Source of the DNA: [Mycobacterium] crassicus | GTDB lineage: Bacteria > Actinomycetota > Actinomycetes > Mycobacteriales > Mycobacteriaceae | Length of the DNA: 64,000 nt | Assembly (NCBI RefSeq): GCF_020181615.1 | Contig: NZ_CP084029.1 | Location: 4,269,788-4,333,787, forward strand | Direction of reading: 5' to 3' | Shown: positions 9,770 through 21,850 of the stretch, piece after piece | Layout: each line of letters starts with the position of its first letter | Numbering within the stretch: the first letter of the stretch is position 1 | Notes under the pieces: model-generated | Database searches by the model: none | What the model saw: only the letters and a program-made list of their open reading frames with translations | Told to the model about the DNA's origin: nothing | Program-made: the position numbers and the translations under genes

Positions 9770-10246
9770 TTAGCGCGGCACCACCAGCGCGGTAGCCACC
9801 GCAGCCAGTCCCTCACCACGCCCGGTCAACCCGAGCCCATCGGTCGTAGTCGCCGACACCGAAACCGGCGCCCCAAGCAGGTCTGAGAGCAGTTGCTGCG
9901 CCTCGGCTCGTCGCGGCCCGACCTTCGGCCGGTTACCGATGACCTGCACCGCGGCATTGCCGATCGTGAATCCGCTGTCTGCGAGCAGCCCACGCACATA
10001 CCCGAGCATGACGGCACCGGTGACCTGCGCCCAGCGTGGATCGTCAACGCCGAACACCGTGCCCAGGTCCCCCAACCCGGCCGCCGAGAGCAGCGCGTCG
10101 CACAGTGCGTGCGCGGCGACGTCGCCGTCGGAATGTCCGGCACAGCCGTCGGCGTCGGCGAACAACAGCCCCAGCAGCCAGCAGGGGCGCCCGGGCTCGA
10201 TCGGATGCACGTCGGTGCCCAGGCCGACCCGCGGCAGCGCTGTCAT
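9770..10246 (-). CDS. ispF: 2-C-methyl-D-erythritol 2,4-cyclodiphosphate synthase
   Basis: 158 residues, typical IspF size. Metal ligands D12 and H14 lie in [10 protein letters not shown]. The conserved [24 protein letters not shown] block supplies the third ligand His and the active-site loop, and the C-terminal [16 protein letters not shown] is the substrate loop. It makes the cyclodiphosphate intermediate of the MEP isoprenoid pathway. The ATG start overlaps the ispD stop as ATGA, so IspD and IspF are co-translated for consecutive-but-one pathway steps. Confidence 0.95.
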   Translation of the reverse strand: MTALPRVGLGTDVHPIEPGRPCWLLGLLFADADGCAGHSDGDVAAHALCDALLSAAGLGDLGTVFGVDDPRWAQVTGAVMLGYVRGLLADSGFTIGNAAVQVIGNRPKVGPRRAEAQQLLSDLLGAPVSVSATTTDGLGLTGRGEGLAAVATALVVPR

Positions 10247-10920
10247 CGGCTCAGCACCGCCTCGGCGAGCATCGCGTCCAGCGCGGTCGTGATCTTGAAG
10301 GCCAGCGGGTCACCCTCGACGACCTGGACCTGGCCTCCGACGTGTTCGACCATCGACGCGTCATCGGTGAACTGCACGCCCGCCCCGGCCTGCTGATAGG
10401 CCCGCAGCAGCAGTTCGGTGGCGAATCCCTGCGGGGTCTGAACAGCCCGCAGGCCGGCCCGCTCCGGCGTGCCCAGCACCACCCCGTTGGCGTCCACCGC
10501 CTTGATGGTGTCGGACACCGGCAGGGCCGGCACCACCGCGCGGTTCCCGGCGCGCAACGCCTCGACGACGCGGACCACCAGGTCCGGTGGGGTCAACGGT
10601 CGTGCGGCATCGTGGACCAAAACGAATTCGGGTGCTTCGGCGCCTTCCGAGGCGCTTTCCAGCGCCAGCCGGACCGATTCGACGCGGTCAGCGCCGCCGG
10701 CGACGACCGTGGCCGTGTGGCCGAGGATCAGTTTGGCCTCATCGGTGCGATCCGGCGGCACCGCGACCACGACTTCATCGACGACTCCGGATTCCCGCAG
10801 ACCGGCGACAGCGCGCTCGACCAGCGTCATCCCGCCGAGCAGAAAAAAGGCTTTCGGAATTCCCGCCCCGAGTCGTACACCCGACCCCGCGGCCGGGACC
10901 ACCGCTACCGTGTTGGCCAC
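10243..10920 (-). CDS. ispD: 2-C-methyl-D-erythritol 4-phosphate cytidylyltransferase
   Basis: 225 residues with GTG start. The nucleotidyltransferase P-loop is [38 protein letters not shown] is the family signature, and [12 protein letters not shown] and [11 protein letters not shown] are further landmarks. It forms CDP-ME from MEP and CTP. It follows carD in the same direction with a 30-base gap, as in M. tuberculosis Rv3583c-Rv3582c-Rv3581c, so it probably shares the carD transcript. Confidence 0.95.
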   Translation of the reverse strand: MANTVAVVPAAGSGVRLGAGIPKAFFLLGGMTLVERAVAGLRESGVVDEVVVAVPPDRTDEAKLILGHTATVVAGGADRVESVRLALESASEGAEAPEFVLVHDAARPLTPPDLVVRVVEALRAGNRAVVPALPVSDTIKAVDANGVVLGTPERAGLRAVQTPQGFATELLLRAYQQAGAGVQFTDDASMVEHVGGQVQVVEGDPLAFKITTALDAMLAEAVLSR

Positions 10921-10950
10921 GGATTTTCCTGACTGTTCAGGAGGACGCGG

Positions 10951-11735
<785 letters not shown>

Positions 11736-12284
11736 GTGAACTTGTTCAACAAGGCCGTCAACAAGGCTGCGATCGGCCTGATCGCGGCCGCGGCGCTCGC
11801 CGGATGCAGCGCCGGGCAGATCTCGCAGTCCGCCGACCAGGCGTCCGCGGTCAACGGCGCCGCAGCCTCGTCCGGTCACCTTGCGCTGCGTGACGTGCGC
11901 ATTCAGGCGGTGCAGACCAGCGACATGCTGGAGGCCGGCAACACCGTCGACCTGGTGTTCGTCGCCGCCAACCAGTCGCCGGACAAGGGCGACGAACTGA
12001 CCGCGATCAGCACTCCGGTCGGCAAGGTGTCGGTGACCGGCAACCGGTCGGTGCCCCCCGGCGGCACCCTGGTCGTCACTGCCCCGGCCGGCCCGGACCT
12101 GCCGACCGCCCCCGCCTCCAAGGCGCTGCCGGAAGTCACCGGCGCCAGCAACGCGGCTGCCACGGTGACCCTGGACGAGTCGATCAGCAACGGGCTGAAC
12201 TACGAGTTCACCTTCAACTTCAAGAATGCGGGCCCGATCCGTGTGGCCGTGCCGATCTCGGCAGGCATTCCCTCGCACCGCTGA
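11736..12284 (+). CDS. lpqE: Lipoprotein LpqE
   Basis: 182 residues from GTG 11736, chosen because AGGAGA is seven bases upstream and the start gives a clean lipoprotein signal. A hydrophobic stretch (IGLIAAAALAGC) ends in a lipobox with Cys24 as the lipidation site. The mature domain looks all-beta: HLALRDVRIQAVQTSDMLEAG, VDLVFVAANQSPDKGDELTAI and VPPGGTLVVTAPAGPDL. The molecular role of LpqE is not established to my knowledge. Gene order carD / lpqE / radA is conserved with M. tuberculosis. Confidence 0.85.
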   Translation: MNLFNKAVNKAAIGLIAAAALAGCSAGQISQSADQASAVNGAAASSGHLALRDVRIQAVQTSDMLEAGNTVDLVFVAANQSPDKGDELTAISTPVGKVSVTGNRSVPPGGTLVVTAPAGPDLPTAPASKALPEVTGASNAAATVTLDESISNGLNYEFTFNFKNAGPIRVAVPISAGIPSHR

Positions 12285-12322
12285 CCCTCGCGTCGTAGGC
12301 CGACGCTGTCGGTCCCACCGGC

Positions 12323-12328
12323 TACGGT
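12323..12328 (+). promoter_or_regulatory. Candidate -10 element, leaderless radA
   Basis: TACGGT ends six bases before GTG 12335, with no Shine-Dalgarno, consistent with a leaderless mRNA. Confidence 0.45.
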
Positions 12329-12334
12329 CAGCGG

Positions 12335-13738
12335 GTGGCCAAGGCTCGTTCGCTCTATCGCTGCTCCGAATGCGGGAACACGACCGCAAAATGGGTGGGT
12401 CGCTGCCCCGAGTGCGGCGGCTGGGGCGGCATCGACCCGGTGGCGGAGGCGGCCGTGCCCGCGGGTGGCTTGCGCCCCGCGGCGCCCGCGCGGCCCGCGG
12501 TTCCGATCAGCTCGATCGCAGCGGGCCGCTCCCGCCCCGAACCGACCGGAGTAGCCGAACTCGACCGGGTACTCGGCGGAGGGATAGTCCCCGGCTCGGT
12601 CACGCTGTTGGCAGGAGATCCCGGGGTCGGCAAATCCACGCTGCTGCTCGAGGTCGCACATCGCTGGGCATCGGCCGGGCGGCGGGCGCTGTACGTCTCC
12701 GGTGAGGAATCCGGCGGCCAGATCCGGCTGCGCGCCGAACGCACCGGATGCAGCCACGACGAGATCTACCTGGCCTCCGAATCAGACCTGCAGACCGTGC
12801 TGGGCCACATCGAGGCGGTGCGGCCGACGCTGGTGGTGGTGGATTCCGTGCAGACCATCGCAGCAGCCGACACCGACGGGGTGGCGGGCGGGGTCACCCA
12901 GGTGCGCGCCGTCACGGCCGCTCTGACCGCGGCCGCCAAGGCCGCCGACGTCGCGCTGATCCTGGTCGGTCATGTGACCAAGGACGGCGCGATCGCCGGT
13001 CCCCGATCACTGGAACACCTCGTCGATGTGGTGTTGCACTTCGAAGGCGACCGCCATTCGGTGCTGCGGATGGTGCGGGCAGTCAAGAACCGGTTCGGGG
13101 CCACCGACGAGGTGGGCTGTTTCCTGCTCCGCGACAGCGGTATCGAAGGGATCGCCGACCCGTCCGGGCTGTTCCTCGAGCAGCGCAGCGAATCGGTGCC
13201 CGGCACCGCGATCACCGTCGCACTGGACGGCAAGCGCCCGATGATCGGCGAGGTGCAGGCCCTGCTGGCCACCCCGGCGGGCGGATCACCGCGCCGCGCG
13301 GTCAGCGGCATCGACCACGCCCGGGCCGCCATGATCACCGCCGTGCTCGACAAGCACGCGCAGCTGCCGATCGCCGCCGCCGACATCTACCTGTCCACCG
13401 TGGGTGGCATGCGATTGACCGATCCCTCAACAGATCTGGCCGTCGCGATCGCCCTGGCCTCGGCCTACGCCGGTCTGCCGCTGCCGGCGACCACCGTGGT
13501 GGTCGGGGAGGTGGGTCTGGCCGGCGACCTTCGCCCGGTCAGCGGTATGGACCGGCGCCTGATCGAGGCGTCGCGACTCGGTTTCACCACCGCGCTGACG
13601 CCCCCGGGCGCCCCGGCCAACGTGGGCGGCCTGCGCACGCTGGCGGCGGCCAATATCGTTGCGGCCCTGCAACACCTGAAAGACATCGCCGACCATCGCA
13701 GCAGGCAGGCACCGCCGCAGTTACTGGATCGGTCCTAG
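12335..13738 (+). CDS. radA: DNA repair protein RadA
   Basis: 467 residues. A C4 zinc finger is formed by C10, C13, C24 and C27. The RecA-like ATPase has Walker [10 protein letters not shown] at 94-102, Walker [11 protein letters not shown], and the RadA-specific KNRFG motif starting at K251. The Lon-like C-terminal domain follows ([35 protein letters not shown]). RadA/Sms processes recombination intermediates and assists branch migration. In M. tuberculosis disA follows directly; here only three bases separate radA from a convergent gene and no disA is present. Confidence 0.95.
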   Translation: MAKARSLYRCSECGNTTAKWVGRCPECGGWGGIDPVAEAAVPAGGLRPAAPARPAVPISSIAAGRSRPEPTGVAELDRVLGGGIVPGSVTLLAGDPGVGKSTLLLEVAHRWASAGRRALYVSGEESGGQIRLRAERTGCSHDEIYLASESDLQTVLGHIEAVRPTLVVVDSVQTIAAADTDGVAGGVTQVRAVTAALTAAAKAADVALILVGHVTKDGAIAGPRSLEHLVDVVLHFEGDRHSVLRMVRAVKNRFGATDEVGCFLLRDSGIEGIADPSGLFLEQRSESVPGTAITVALDGKRPMIGEVQALLATPAGGSPRRAVSGIDHARAAMITAVLDKHAQLPIAAADIYLSTVGGMRLTDPSTDLAVAIALASAYAGLPLPATTVVVGEVGLAGDLRPVSGMDRRLIEASRLGFTTALTPPGAPANVGGLRTLAAANIVAALQHLKDIADHRSRQAPPQLLDRS

Positions 13739-13741
13739 CGC

Positions 13742-14524
13742 TCAGTTACCCGGCGGCGGCGCATCCGGTGCCGGGACGTCCGCAGGCGGCGGCGGCGCAT
13801 CCGGCGACGGCTCGGTCAGCATGAATGGCACCGTCGCGGAGCGCAGATTGCCCAGTTGGACGACCAGGTTGTAGGTCCCCGGCCCGATCGGCTGGCGCGG
13901 CAACGGGCATTGCGGCGCCGAACCCATGCCGGTCCAGGTCACCGTGGTCGTCACCTGCTCACCCGGGTCGAAGGTCTTGACCAGGGTCTCGTTCGACGGC
14001 GCGCAGTCCAGGTTCGACCACAGCCGCTGGTTGTCCAGTGAATAGACGTAGGCGGCCAGTACCGCGGCCCCCACATCGCGCTTGCAGGCGACCAGACCGA
14101 TGTTGGTGACCACCATGGTGAACTGGGGCTGCTCGCCCACCGCGTACTGCGGACCGGTGATGCCCTTGACCGCCAGCGTCGAGTCGGGGCAGTCGTCACC
14201 CTCCTTGAGCACCGGGGGCGGGATCACCGCGGCGGTCGGAGTCGCCGAAGGCGGCGGCGCCTGCTCGGCCGGTGCCACCACCGGAGTCTTGACCTCTTCG
14301 GGGGCGGCACCGTGCGGCTTGGCTTGCTGCGCGGTGGCCGTCTTGTCGCCGGTAGCGTCGGCACCCGCGCTGCTGCGTACGACAGCGAAGACGATGAGCG
14401 ACACCACGCCGATCACTGCGACCGCGATGCCCAACGCCAAGCCGCGGCGTCGCCAATAGATCTGCGAAGGCAGCGGACCCTGCGGTTCCAAATCGATCAC
14501 GTTCTCACGGTAGGACGCGCTCAC
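13742..14524 (-). CDS. Single-pass membrane protein with Pro-rich linker (Rv3587c-like)
   Basis: About 260 residues from GTG 14524; an alternative GTG at 14500 begins at IDLEPQGPLPSQ and would give 252. No start has a clear Shine-Dalgarno. A short cytosolic segment ending in YWRRRG precedes one membrane span (GLALGIAVAVIGVVSLIVFAV). A Pro/Ala-rich linker follows and then an exported domain with cysteines (DDCPDSTL, VACKRDV, DCAPSN, PQCPLPRQP) resembling a secreted beta-sandwich. The end is again Pro-rich. Family function is unknown to me. It converges on radA, occupying the space next to it after loss or absence of disA. Confidence 0.75.
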   Translation of the reverse strand: MSASYRENVIDLEPQGPLPSQIYWRRRGLALGIAVAVIGVVSLIVFAVVRSSAGADATGDKTATAQQAKPHGAAPEEVKTPVVAPAEQAPPPSATPTAAVIPPPVLKEGDDCPDSTLAVKGITGPQYAVGEQPQFTMVVTNIGLVACKRDVGAAVLAAYVYSLDNQRLWSNLDCAPSNETLVKTFDPGEQVTTTVTWTGMGSAPQCPLPRQPIGPGTYNLVVQLGNLRSATVPFMLTEPSPDAPPPPADVPAPDAPPPGN

Positions 14525-14579
14525 CGAGAGTTGTCCGACCCTTCGCGGCGTGTCGTTGCCTCGTTGTGACCTTCGGCGA

Positions 14580-15197
14580 CTATTCGCCGATGTCGCCGAG
14601 ATACTCGCGGGCCTGCACCCGCCCGTCCGCCAGGTGGTAGGTGGCACCGACGATCGCCAGCGTCCCGGCCTCGATCTGATCGGCGATGACGGCGGACCGT
14701 GCCGCCAGCTGCCTCACGGTCTCGTTGACGTGGTAGGTCTCGAACTGGTCGACACTGCGCAGGCCTTCCCGCCGGCCCACCAGGATCGACGAGGCCACCC
14801 GTTCGGTGATATCACGCAGGTAGCCGCCCGGTACGGCACCGTCGTCGAGAGCCTCCAGCGCGGCTTTGACCGCCCCGCAGCTGTCGTGGCCGAGCACGAC
14901 GATCAGCGGCACGTCGAGCACCGCCACCCCGAACTCGATCGAACCGAGCACCGCCGCATCGATGACATGGCCGGCGGTGCGGACCACGAACATGTCGCCC
15001 AGGCCCTGATCGAAGATGATCTCGGCCGCCACCCGGCTGTCGCCGCAACCGAACACCACCGCCGTCGGCTTCTGGCCCGCCGCCAGACTGGCGCGGCGTT
15101 CGATGCTCTGACTGGGATGCGCGGGCTGTCCCGCGACGAAGCGCTCGTTACCCTCCTTGAGTGCTTTCCACGCTGAAATCGGGCTTGTATTGGGCAT
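14580..15197 (-). CDS. canB: Beta-class carbonic anhydrase
   Basis: 205 residues from ATG 15197 (MPNTSPISAWKALKEGNERF). Zinc ligands follow the beta-CA pattern: Cys in VVFGCGDSRVAAE with the Asp-Arg dyad, then VLGHDSCGAVKAA supplying His and the second Cys. It interconverts CO2 and bicarbonate in the cytosol. It corresponds to M. tuberculosis Rv3588c (CanB). The start codon overlaps the start of the divergent mutY within an 18-base palindrome. No Shine-Dalgarno precedes it, so a leaderless transcript is likely. Confidence 0.93.
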   Translation of the reverse strand: MPNTSPISAWKALKEGNERFVAGQPAHPSQSIERRASLAAGQKPTAVVFGCGDSRVAAEIIFDQGLGDMFVVRTAGHVIDAAVLGSIEFGVAVLDVPLIVVLGHDSCGAVKAALEALDDGAVPGGYLRDITERVASSILVGRREGLRSVDQFETYHVNETVRQLAARSAVIADQIEAGTLAIVGATYHLADGRVQAREYLGDIGE

Positions 15198-15205
15198 GCC
15201 CAATA
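15188..15205. promoter_or_regulatory. 18-bp palindrome holding both canB and mutY start codons
   Basis: TATTGGGCATGCCCAATA is self-complementary. Its central CATG gives the canB ATG on the minus strand (15197-15195) and the mutY ATG on the plus strand (15196-15198). Candidate -10 hexamers sit symmetrically at 15185-15190 (TTGTAT, plus) and 15208-15203 (GAATAT, minus), each five bases from its ATG. Confidence 0.6.
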
Positions 15206-16131
15206 TTCTGCACGGGCGAGGGCTCCGGCGCAGGATGAGGATCCCTCCGGACGACCTGATCGGCTGGTTCGACTCCGCCGAACGCGACCTGCCCTGGCGG
15301 GCACCCGGTATCACGCCGTGGCAGATCCTGGTCAGCGAGTTCATGCTGCAGCAGACCCCGGTATCGCGGGTCTTGCCGATCTGGCCGGACTGGGTGACTC
15401 GCTGGCCGACACCGTCGGCGACGGCGGCCGCCACCGCGGCAGATGTGCTGCGGGCCTGGGGGAAACTGGGTTATCCACGGCGGGCCAAACGACTGCACGA
15501 ATGTGCGATCGCGATCGCCCGCGACTTCGACGACGTGGTCCCCGACGACGTCGACGTCCTGCAGCAGCTGCCCGGGATCGGCGGCTACACCGCCCGGGCG
15601 ATAGCCGCCTTCGCCTACCGCAAACCGGTTCCGGTGGTGGACATCAACGTGCGACGCGTGGTCGCCCGGGCCGTGCACGGGCGCGCCGACCCCGGTGCAC
15701 CGTCGGCGAATCGTGATCACGCCGATGTGGCTGCGCTGCTGCCCGACGCCGACCGGGCCGCCCGGTTCTCCGCGGCGCTGATGGAGTTGGGTGCCGTGGT
15801 CTGCACAGCCAGAGCACCGAACTGCGCCATGTGCCCGCTGCGATCGTGTGCGTGGCGGGAGGGTGGATTCCCGCCTGGCACAGCACCGAAGCGCCCGGCC
15901 CAGCGCTACGCCGGCACCGACCGTCAAGCGCGTGGCCGCCTACTGGATGTACTGCGGGACAACGAATTCCCGGTATCACGAGCCGAACTCGACGTGGCGT
16001 GGCCGGTTGACACCGTGCAGCGTGACCGGGCCCTGGCCTCACTGTTGGCCGACGGCCTGGTGGAACAGATCACCGACGGCCGGTTCGCGCTGCCCGGTCA
16101 GGACAGGAACGACTCGACGGCTTCGCGGTAG
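15196..16131 (+). CDS. mutY: A/G-specific adenine DNA glycosylase MutY
   Basis: 311 residues from ATG 15196; the N-terminus MPNIL resembles the remembered MPHIL of the M. tuberculosis protein. An alternative ATG at 15235 would remove 13 residues. Catalytic and recognition motifs are present: DLPWRAPGITPWQILVSEFM, LQQTPVSRVLPIWPDWV, the helix-hairpin-helix LPGIGGYTARAIAAFAY, and the catalytic Asp in PVVDINVRRVVARAVHGR. A 4Fe-4S cluster loop has four cysteines (VCTARAPNCAMCPLRSCAW). It removes adenine opposite 8-oxoguanine. The 3' end overlaps the convergent hydrolase by 34 bases. Confidence 0.93.
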   Translation: MPNILHGRGLRRRMRIPPDDLIGWFDSAERDLPWRAPGITPWQILVSEFMLQQTPVSRVLPIWPDWVTRWPTPSATAAATAADVLRAWGKLGYPRRAKRLHECAIAIARDFDDVVPDDVDVLQQLPGIGGYTARAIAAFAYRKPVPVVDINVRRVVARAVHGRADPGAPSANRDHADVAALLPDADRAARFSAALMELGAVVCTARAPNCAMCPLRSCAWREGGFPPGTAPKRPAQRYAGTDRQARGRLLDVLRDNEFPVSRAELDVAWPVDTVQRDRALASLLADGLVEQITDGRFALPGQDRNDSTASR

Positions 16132-16868
16132 ACCTGCGGCGCGTCGTCGTGCACCAGATGACCGGCCTGCGGGACGAACAGGTAGGTGCTGTCGGCCCCG
16201 ATGCGATGCATTTCGCGCATCTGCCCCGCCGGGGTCACAGAATTGCCGGCCTCGATCAGCAGCGCCGGCGCCCGCACCGCGCGCCACTGACTCCAGTAGT
16301 CGCGAGTGCCCCATTCGGCGGCGATCTGCACCCAGCGTCCCGGTTGACCGTGCAGCCGCCAGCCGGTCGCGGTCCGGTCGAAGGCTTCCAGGAAATACCG
16401 CCCGGCCACGTCCCCGAATTCGGCGATCACGTCCTCGGCACGGGTGAATTCGACGGGCAGCGCATGCGCCCAGGGCTCCCACGCGCCGGTGGTGAGCCCG
16501 CGAAAGTCCGGTGCCATGTCCTCCACCACCACCGCCGTGACGAGCTCGGGACGCTGCCCCGCCAGGCACCACGAGTGCAGTCCCCCCATCGAGTGCCCGA
16601 CCAGTCGCACCGGCTCTCCCAGGGACTCCACCGCGGCGGCCAGGTCGGACACGAAGCGTTCGGTGGAGATCGGATACGGATCTTCGACGTCGCGACCGCG
16701 GTGCCAGGGCGCGTCGTAGGTGTAGACCGCCCCCAGCCGGGACAGCCACGACTGCTGCCGCGCCCAGGTGCTGCCGCGGCCCATCAGCCCGTGAACCAGG
16801 ACCAGCGGGGCGCCCTGTCCGCCGCGATAGGTCAGCAGCTCGCTCGACGCGGTGTTCACCCGGGGCAC
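16098..16868 (-). CDS. Alpha/beta hydrolase
   Basis: 256 residues from GTG 16868. The alpha/beta-hydrolase fold shows the oxyanion motif LVHGLMGRGSTW, nucleophile elbow GHSMGG with Ser, and the C-terminal catalytic His in PQAGHLVHDDAP. It corresponds by position to Rv3591c. The substrate cannot be read from sequence. Its start is 14 bases from the divergent mhuD start, so the two promoters must overlap. Confidence 0.85.
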   Translation of the reverse strand: MPRVNTASSELLTYRGGQGAPLVLVHGLMGRGSTWARQQSWLSRLGAVYTYDAPWHRGRDVEDPYPISTERFVSDLAAAVESLGEPVRLVGHSMGGLHSWCLAGQRPELVTAVVVEDMAPDFRGLTTGAWEPWAHALPVEFTRAEDVIAEFGDVAGRYFLEAFDRTATGWRLHGQPGRWVQIAAEWGTRDYWSQWRAVRAPALLIEAGNSVTPAGQMREMHRIGADSTYLFVPQAGHLVHDDAPQVYREAVESFLS

Positions 16869-16870
16869 GG

Positions 16871-16876
16871 TAGCCT
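16871..16876 (+). promoter_or_regulatory. Candidate -10 element, leaderless mhuD
   Basis: TAGCCT ends six bases before ATG 16883, and there is no Shine-Dalgarno. The element lies in the 14-base gap between two divergent genes. Confidence 0.45.
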
Positions 16877-16882
16877 AGCCGC

Positions 16883-17206
16883 ATGTCAGTGGTGAAGATC
16901 AACGTCATCGAGGTCCCCGAAGGAGCCGGTCCCGAGGTCGAGAAGCGGTTCGCCGACCGGGCAGACACCGTGGCGAACACCCCGGGCTTCCTGGGCTTTC
17001 AGCTGCTGCGACCGGTCAGGGGCGACAACCGCTACTTCGTCGTGACCAAGTGGGAGAACGACGACGCATACGAGGCGTGGGTGCGTGACCGCTCGGAGGC
17101 CGCGCACGCCGGCTACGGCGCGCCGCTGTCCACCGGCGCCGCCAACCTGGAGTTCGAGGTCGTGTTGGACGTGGCCGGAACCGCCGGAACCGCCACCCGG
17201 GCGTAG
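16883..17206 (+). CDS. mhuD: Heme-degrading monooxygenase MhuD
   Basis: 107 residues with an antibiotic-biosynthesis-monooxygenase fold. The known M. tuberculosis MhuD active-site residues fall at the same numbers here: Asn7 (VVKIN), Trp66 (AYEAW) and the heme ligand His75 (EAAH). GFLGFQLLRPVRGDNRYFVVTKWE is the family core. MhuD cleaves heme to mycobilins and iron, giving the cell iron from host heme. lpqF follows after 3 bases. I saw no IdeR box immediately upstream, but the search was by eye. Confidence 0.95.
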   Translation: MSVVKINVIEVPEGAGPEVEKRFADRADTVANTPGFLGFQLLRPVRGDNRYFVVTKWENDDAYEAWVRDRSEAAHAGYGAPLSTGAANLEFEVVLDVAGTAGTATRA

Positions 17207-17209
17207 CCC

Positions 17210-18544
17210 GTGCGGCGCCCCCTCGCGGCCTGGAGGACCGCTGTAACCCTTGCCTCCCTTGCAGCGTTGGCCGCCGGCTGCGCCCCCTCCCCCGCGTCGC
17301 CCGCGGATCCGGGCGCAGGCGAGGTGACGATCTCCACCAAGACACCGCCCGGCCTGCGTGCCAAGCAGACCATGGACATGCTGAACTCCGACTGGCCGAT
17401 CGGACCGGTCGGGGTGGCCACCCTGGCCGCACCGGACAAGGTCGAGCAGGTGGTCACGACCATGGAATCGCTGTGGTGGGACCGCCCGTTCCACCTCGAC
17501 AGCGTCGACATCCGGGCCGGCGCGGCCACCCTGCACCTGACCACGTCCTACGGTGCCCGTCAGGACATCCGGCTGCGGACCGATGACAACGGCATGGTGG
17601 ACCTGTTCAAACCGACCACCGAGGCACCGCCGATCCACTCCTGGCACGACGTCGACACGGTGCTGAGCCGGACCGGCGCCCGCTACTCCTACCAGGCTTC
17701 GCGCATCGAGGGCGGCGGGTGCAAACCGGTGGCCGGCACCAACACCGGCCAATCCCTGCCGCTGGCGTCGATCTTCAAGTTGTATGTGCTGCTGGCGGTG
17801 GCCAACGAGGTCAAGGCCGGGACGGTGTCCTGGGACGACCCGCTGACCATCACCGGCCGGGCCAAGGTGGTCGGCTCGTCCGGCTTGGAGGAACTGCCCG
17901 AGGGTGCGCACGTGTCGGTACGCAGGGCTGCCGAGAAGATGATCGCCACCAGCGACAACATGGCAACCGATCTGCTGATCGACCACGTGGGCACCCACGC
18001 CGTCGAGCGGGCGCTGGTCGCCGCCGGACATCACGACCCGGCCAGCATGACGCCGTTTCCGACCATGTACGAGTTGTTCTCGGTGGGCTGGGGGAAGCCG
18101 GACCTGCGTGCGCAGTGGCAGCACGGTTCGCCGCAGGAGCGAGCAAAGTTGTTGCAGCAGGCCAAATCACGGCCATATGAACCGGATCCGATCCGAGCCC
18201 ACGTCCCGGCCTCGGCGTACGGCGCGGAGTGGTACGGCAGCGCCGAGGACATCTGCCGGGTGCACGTCGCCCTGCAGGCCGGGGCGGTGGGCCGGGCCGA
18301 GCCGGTCAAGGAGATCATGTCCGCGGTCCGCGGTATCGACCTGCCCCGCGCCGACTGGCCGTACATCGGGGCGAAGGCCGGTGGCCTGCCCGGCGACCTG
18401 ACCTTCAGCTGGTACGCCCTGGACCGGGCCGGGCAGCCCTGGGTGGTCAGTTTCCAGCTGAACTGGCCGCGTGATCACGGCAAGAGCGTCGGCAGTTGGA
18501 TGCTGCAGGTCGCCAAACAGGCATTCGGCCTGCTGCCGGTCTAG
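17210..18544 (+). CDS. lpqF: Lipoprotein LpqF, serine beta-lactamase-like
   Basis: 444 residues. The N-terminal signal ends in the lipobox LAALAAGC (Cys24). An N-terminal domain (about 45-150) precedes a class A beta-lactamase-like domain with S187-x-x-K190 (LPLASIFK), an SDN-like triad (ATSDNMATD) and a late KAGG (GAKAGGLPGD) in place of the KTG box. Known LpqF homologues are cell-wall-associated esterase or transpeptidase-like proteins; true beta-lactamase activity is not implied. It lies three bases after mhuD and corresponds to Rv3593. Confidence 0.88.
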   Translation: MRRPLAAWRTAVTLASLAALAAGCAPSPASPADPGAGEVTISTKTPPGLRAKQTMDMLNSDWPIGPVGVATLAAPDKVEQVVTTMESLWWDRPFHLDSVDIRAGAATLHLTTSYGARQDIRLRTDDNGMVDLFKPTTEAPPIHSWHDVDTVLSRTGARYSYQASRIEGGGCKPVAGTNTGQSLPLASIFKLYVLLAVANEVKAGTVSWDDPLTITGRAKVVGSSGLEELPEGAHVSVRRAAEKMIATSDNMATDLLIDHVGTHAVERALVAAGHHDPASMTPFPTMYELFSVGWGKPDLRAQWQHGSPQERAKLLQQAKSRPYEPDPIRAHVPASAYGAEWYGSAEDICRVHVALQAGAVGRAEPVKEIMSAVRGIDLPRADWPYIGAKAGGLPGDLTFSWYALDRAGQPWVVSFQLNWPRDHGKSVGSWMLQVAKQAFGLLPV

Positions 18545-18566
18545 AGCTCGTCTGGCGCCGAAACGG

Positions 18567-18606
18567 AATCTGGCGACGTGACCCGCCGGGCCAACGTCGC
18601 CAGATT
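18567..18606. terminator. Bidirectional hairpin between lpqF and clpC1
   Basis: A perfect 13-base inverted repeat (AATCTGGCGACGT at 18567-18579 and ACGTCGCCAGATT at 18594-18606) with a 14-base loop lies between convergent genes. There is no U-tract, as is usual in mycobacteria, so termination efficiency is inferred. Confidence 0.65.
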
Positions 18607-18621
18607 CACACTCGTCGAGAA

Positions 18622-21147
<2,526 letters not shown>

Positions 21148-21330
21148 CGGCGGCTACCTGCGCTTCCTCACCATCGGTACTTGCTGGGCCTCGGCTCGGC
21201 CCGGCGTACCTGCCGTCCACTGTAGTGGGCGGCCGAGCGCGCTGTGACCTGCCTTGCAGTGCGTACTTAATCGACCCGCGCCGGCGGCAGGCCACGAAAG
21301 GCCTGGCACCGGATACAAGAGACCAACGGC

Positions 21331-21369
21331 CGAACCCCGGATTGTGATTCCGGGAGCTCACCGGGTTCG
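21331..21369 (-). terminator. Possible lsr2 terminator hairpin
   Basis: Downstream of the lsr2 stop, CCCGGA (21336-21341) and TCCGGG (21349-21354) form a six-base stem with a seven-base loop. It is nested in a longer CGAACC / GGTTCG pairing (21331-21369). Confidence 0.4.
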
Positions 21370-21399
21370 CCAGAAGCGAAAACCGACTTGGGTTACGGC

Positions 21400-21735
21400 C
21401 TAAGTGGCGGCGTGGAATGCGTCGATGATGTCGGCCGGGATACGGCCACGAGTGGACACGTTGTGCCCGTTGCGGCGGGCCCATTCACGGATCGCCGCAC
21501 TCTGCTCACGGTCGATCGTGCCGCGACGGCCACCACCGGTCCGCCCGCGCCGACGACCCCCCACTCGACGACCGGCGTCGGCCCACTTCTTCAAGTCGGC
21601 GCGCAGTTTTCCGGCATTCTTGCTCGAAAGATCAATCTCGTAGGTTACCCCGTCCAGTCCGAATTCAACTGTTTCGTCGGCAGCACCCTCACCATCGAAA
21701 TCATCGATCAAGGTGACGGTCACTTTTTTCGCCAT
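21400..21735 (-). CDS. lsr2: Nucleoid-associated xenogeneic silencer Lsr2
   Basis: 111 residues, full length. The N-terminal oligomerisation domain is [29 protein letters not shown] in outline, followed by a basic linker ([17 protein letters not shown]). The C-terminal DNA-binding domain contains the AT-hook-like RGR in [12 protein letters not shown]. Lsr2 binds AT-rich DNA and silences acquired genes. AAGGGG lies five bases before the ATG. Gene order lysS-lsr2-clpC1 is conserved in mycobacteria. Confidence 0.97.
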   Translation of the reverse strand: MAKKVTVTLIDDFDGEGAADETVEFGLDGVTYEIDLSSKNAGKLRADLKKWADAGRRVGGRRRGRTGGGRRGTIDREQSAAIREWARRNGHNVSTRGRIPADIIDAFHAAT

Positions 21736-21850
21736 TGGAACCCCTTGGTTAGCTTTCCTGTGCGGAAACTGTACGCAAGCCGGAATCGACCCCGATGACT
21801 AATCTGCCATAAAAATACGGCCGCTACAACACAGCAGGCAGTGGCGTCGT

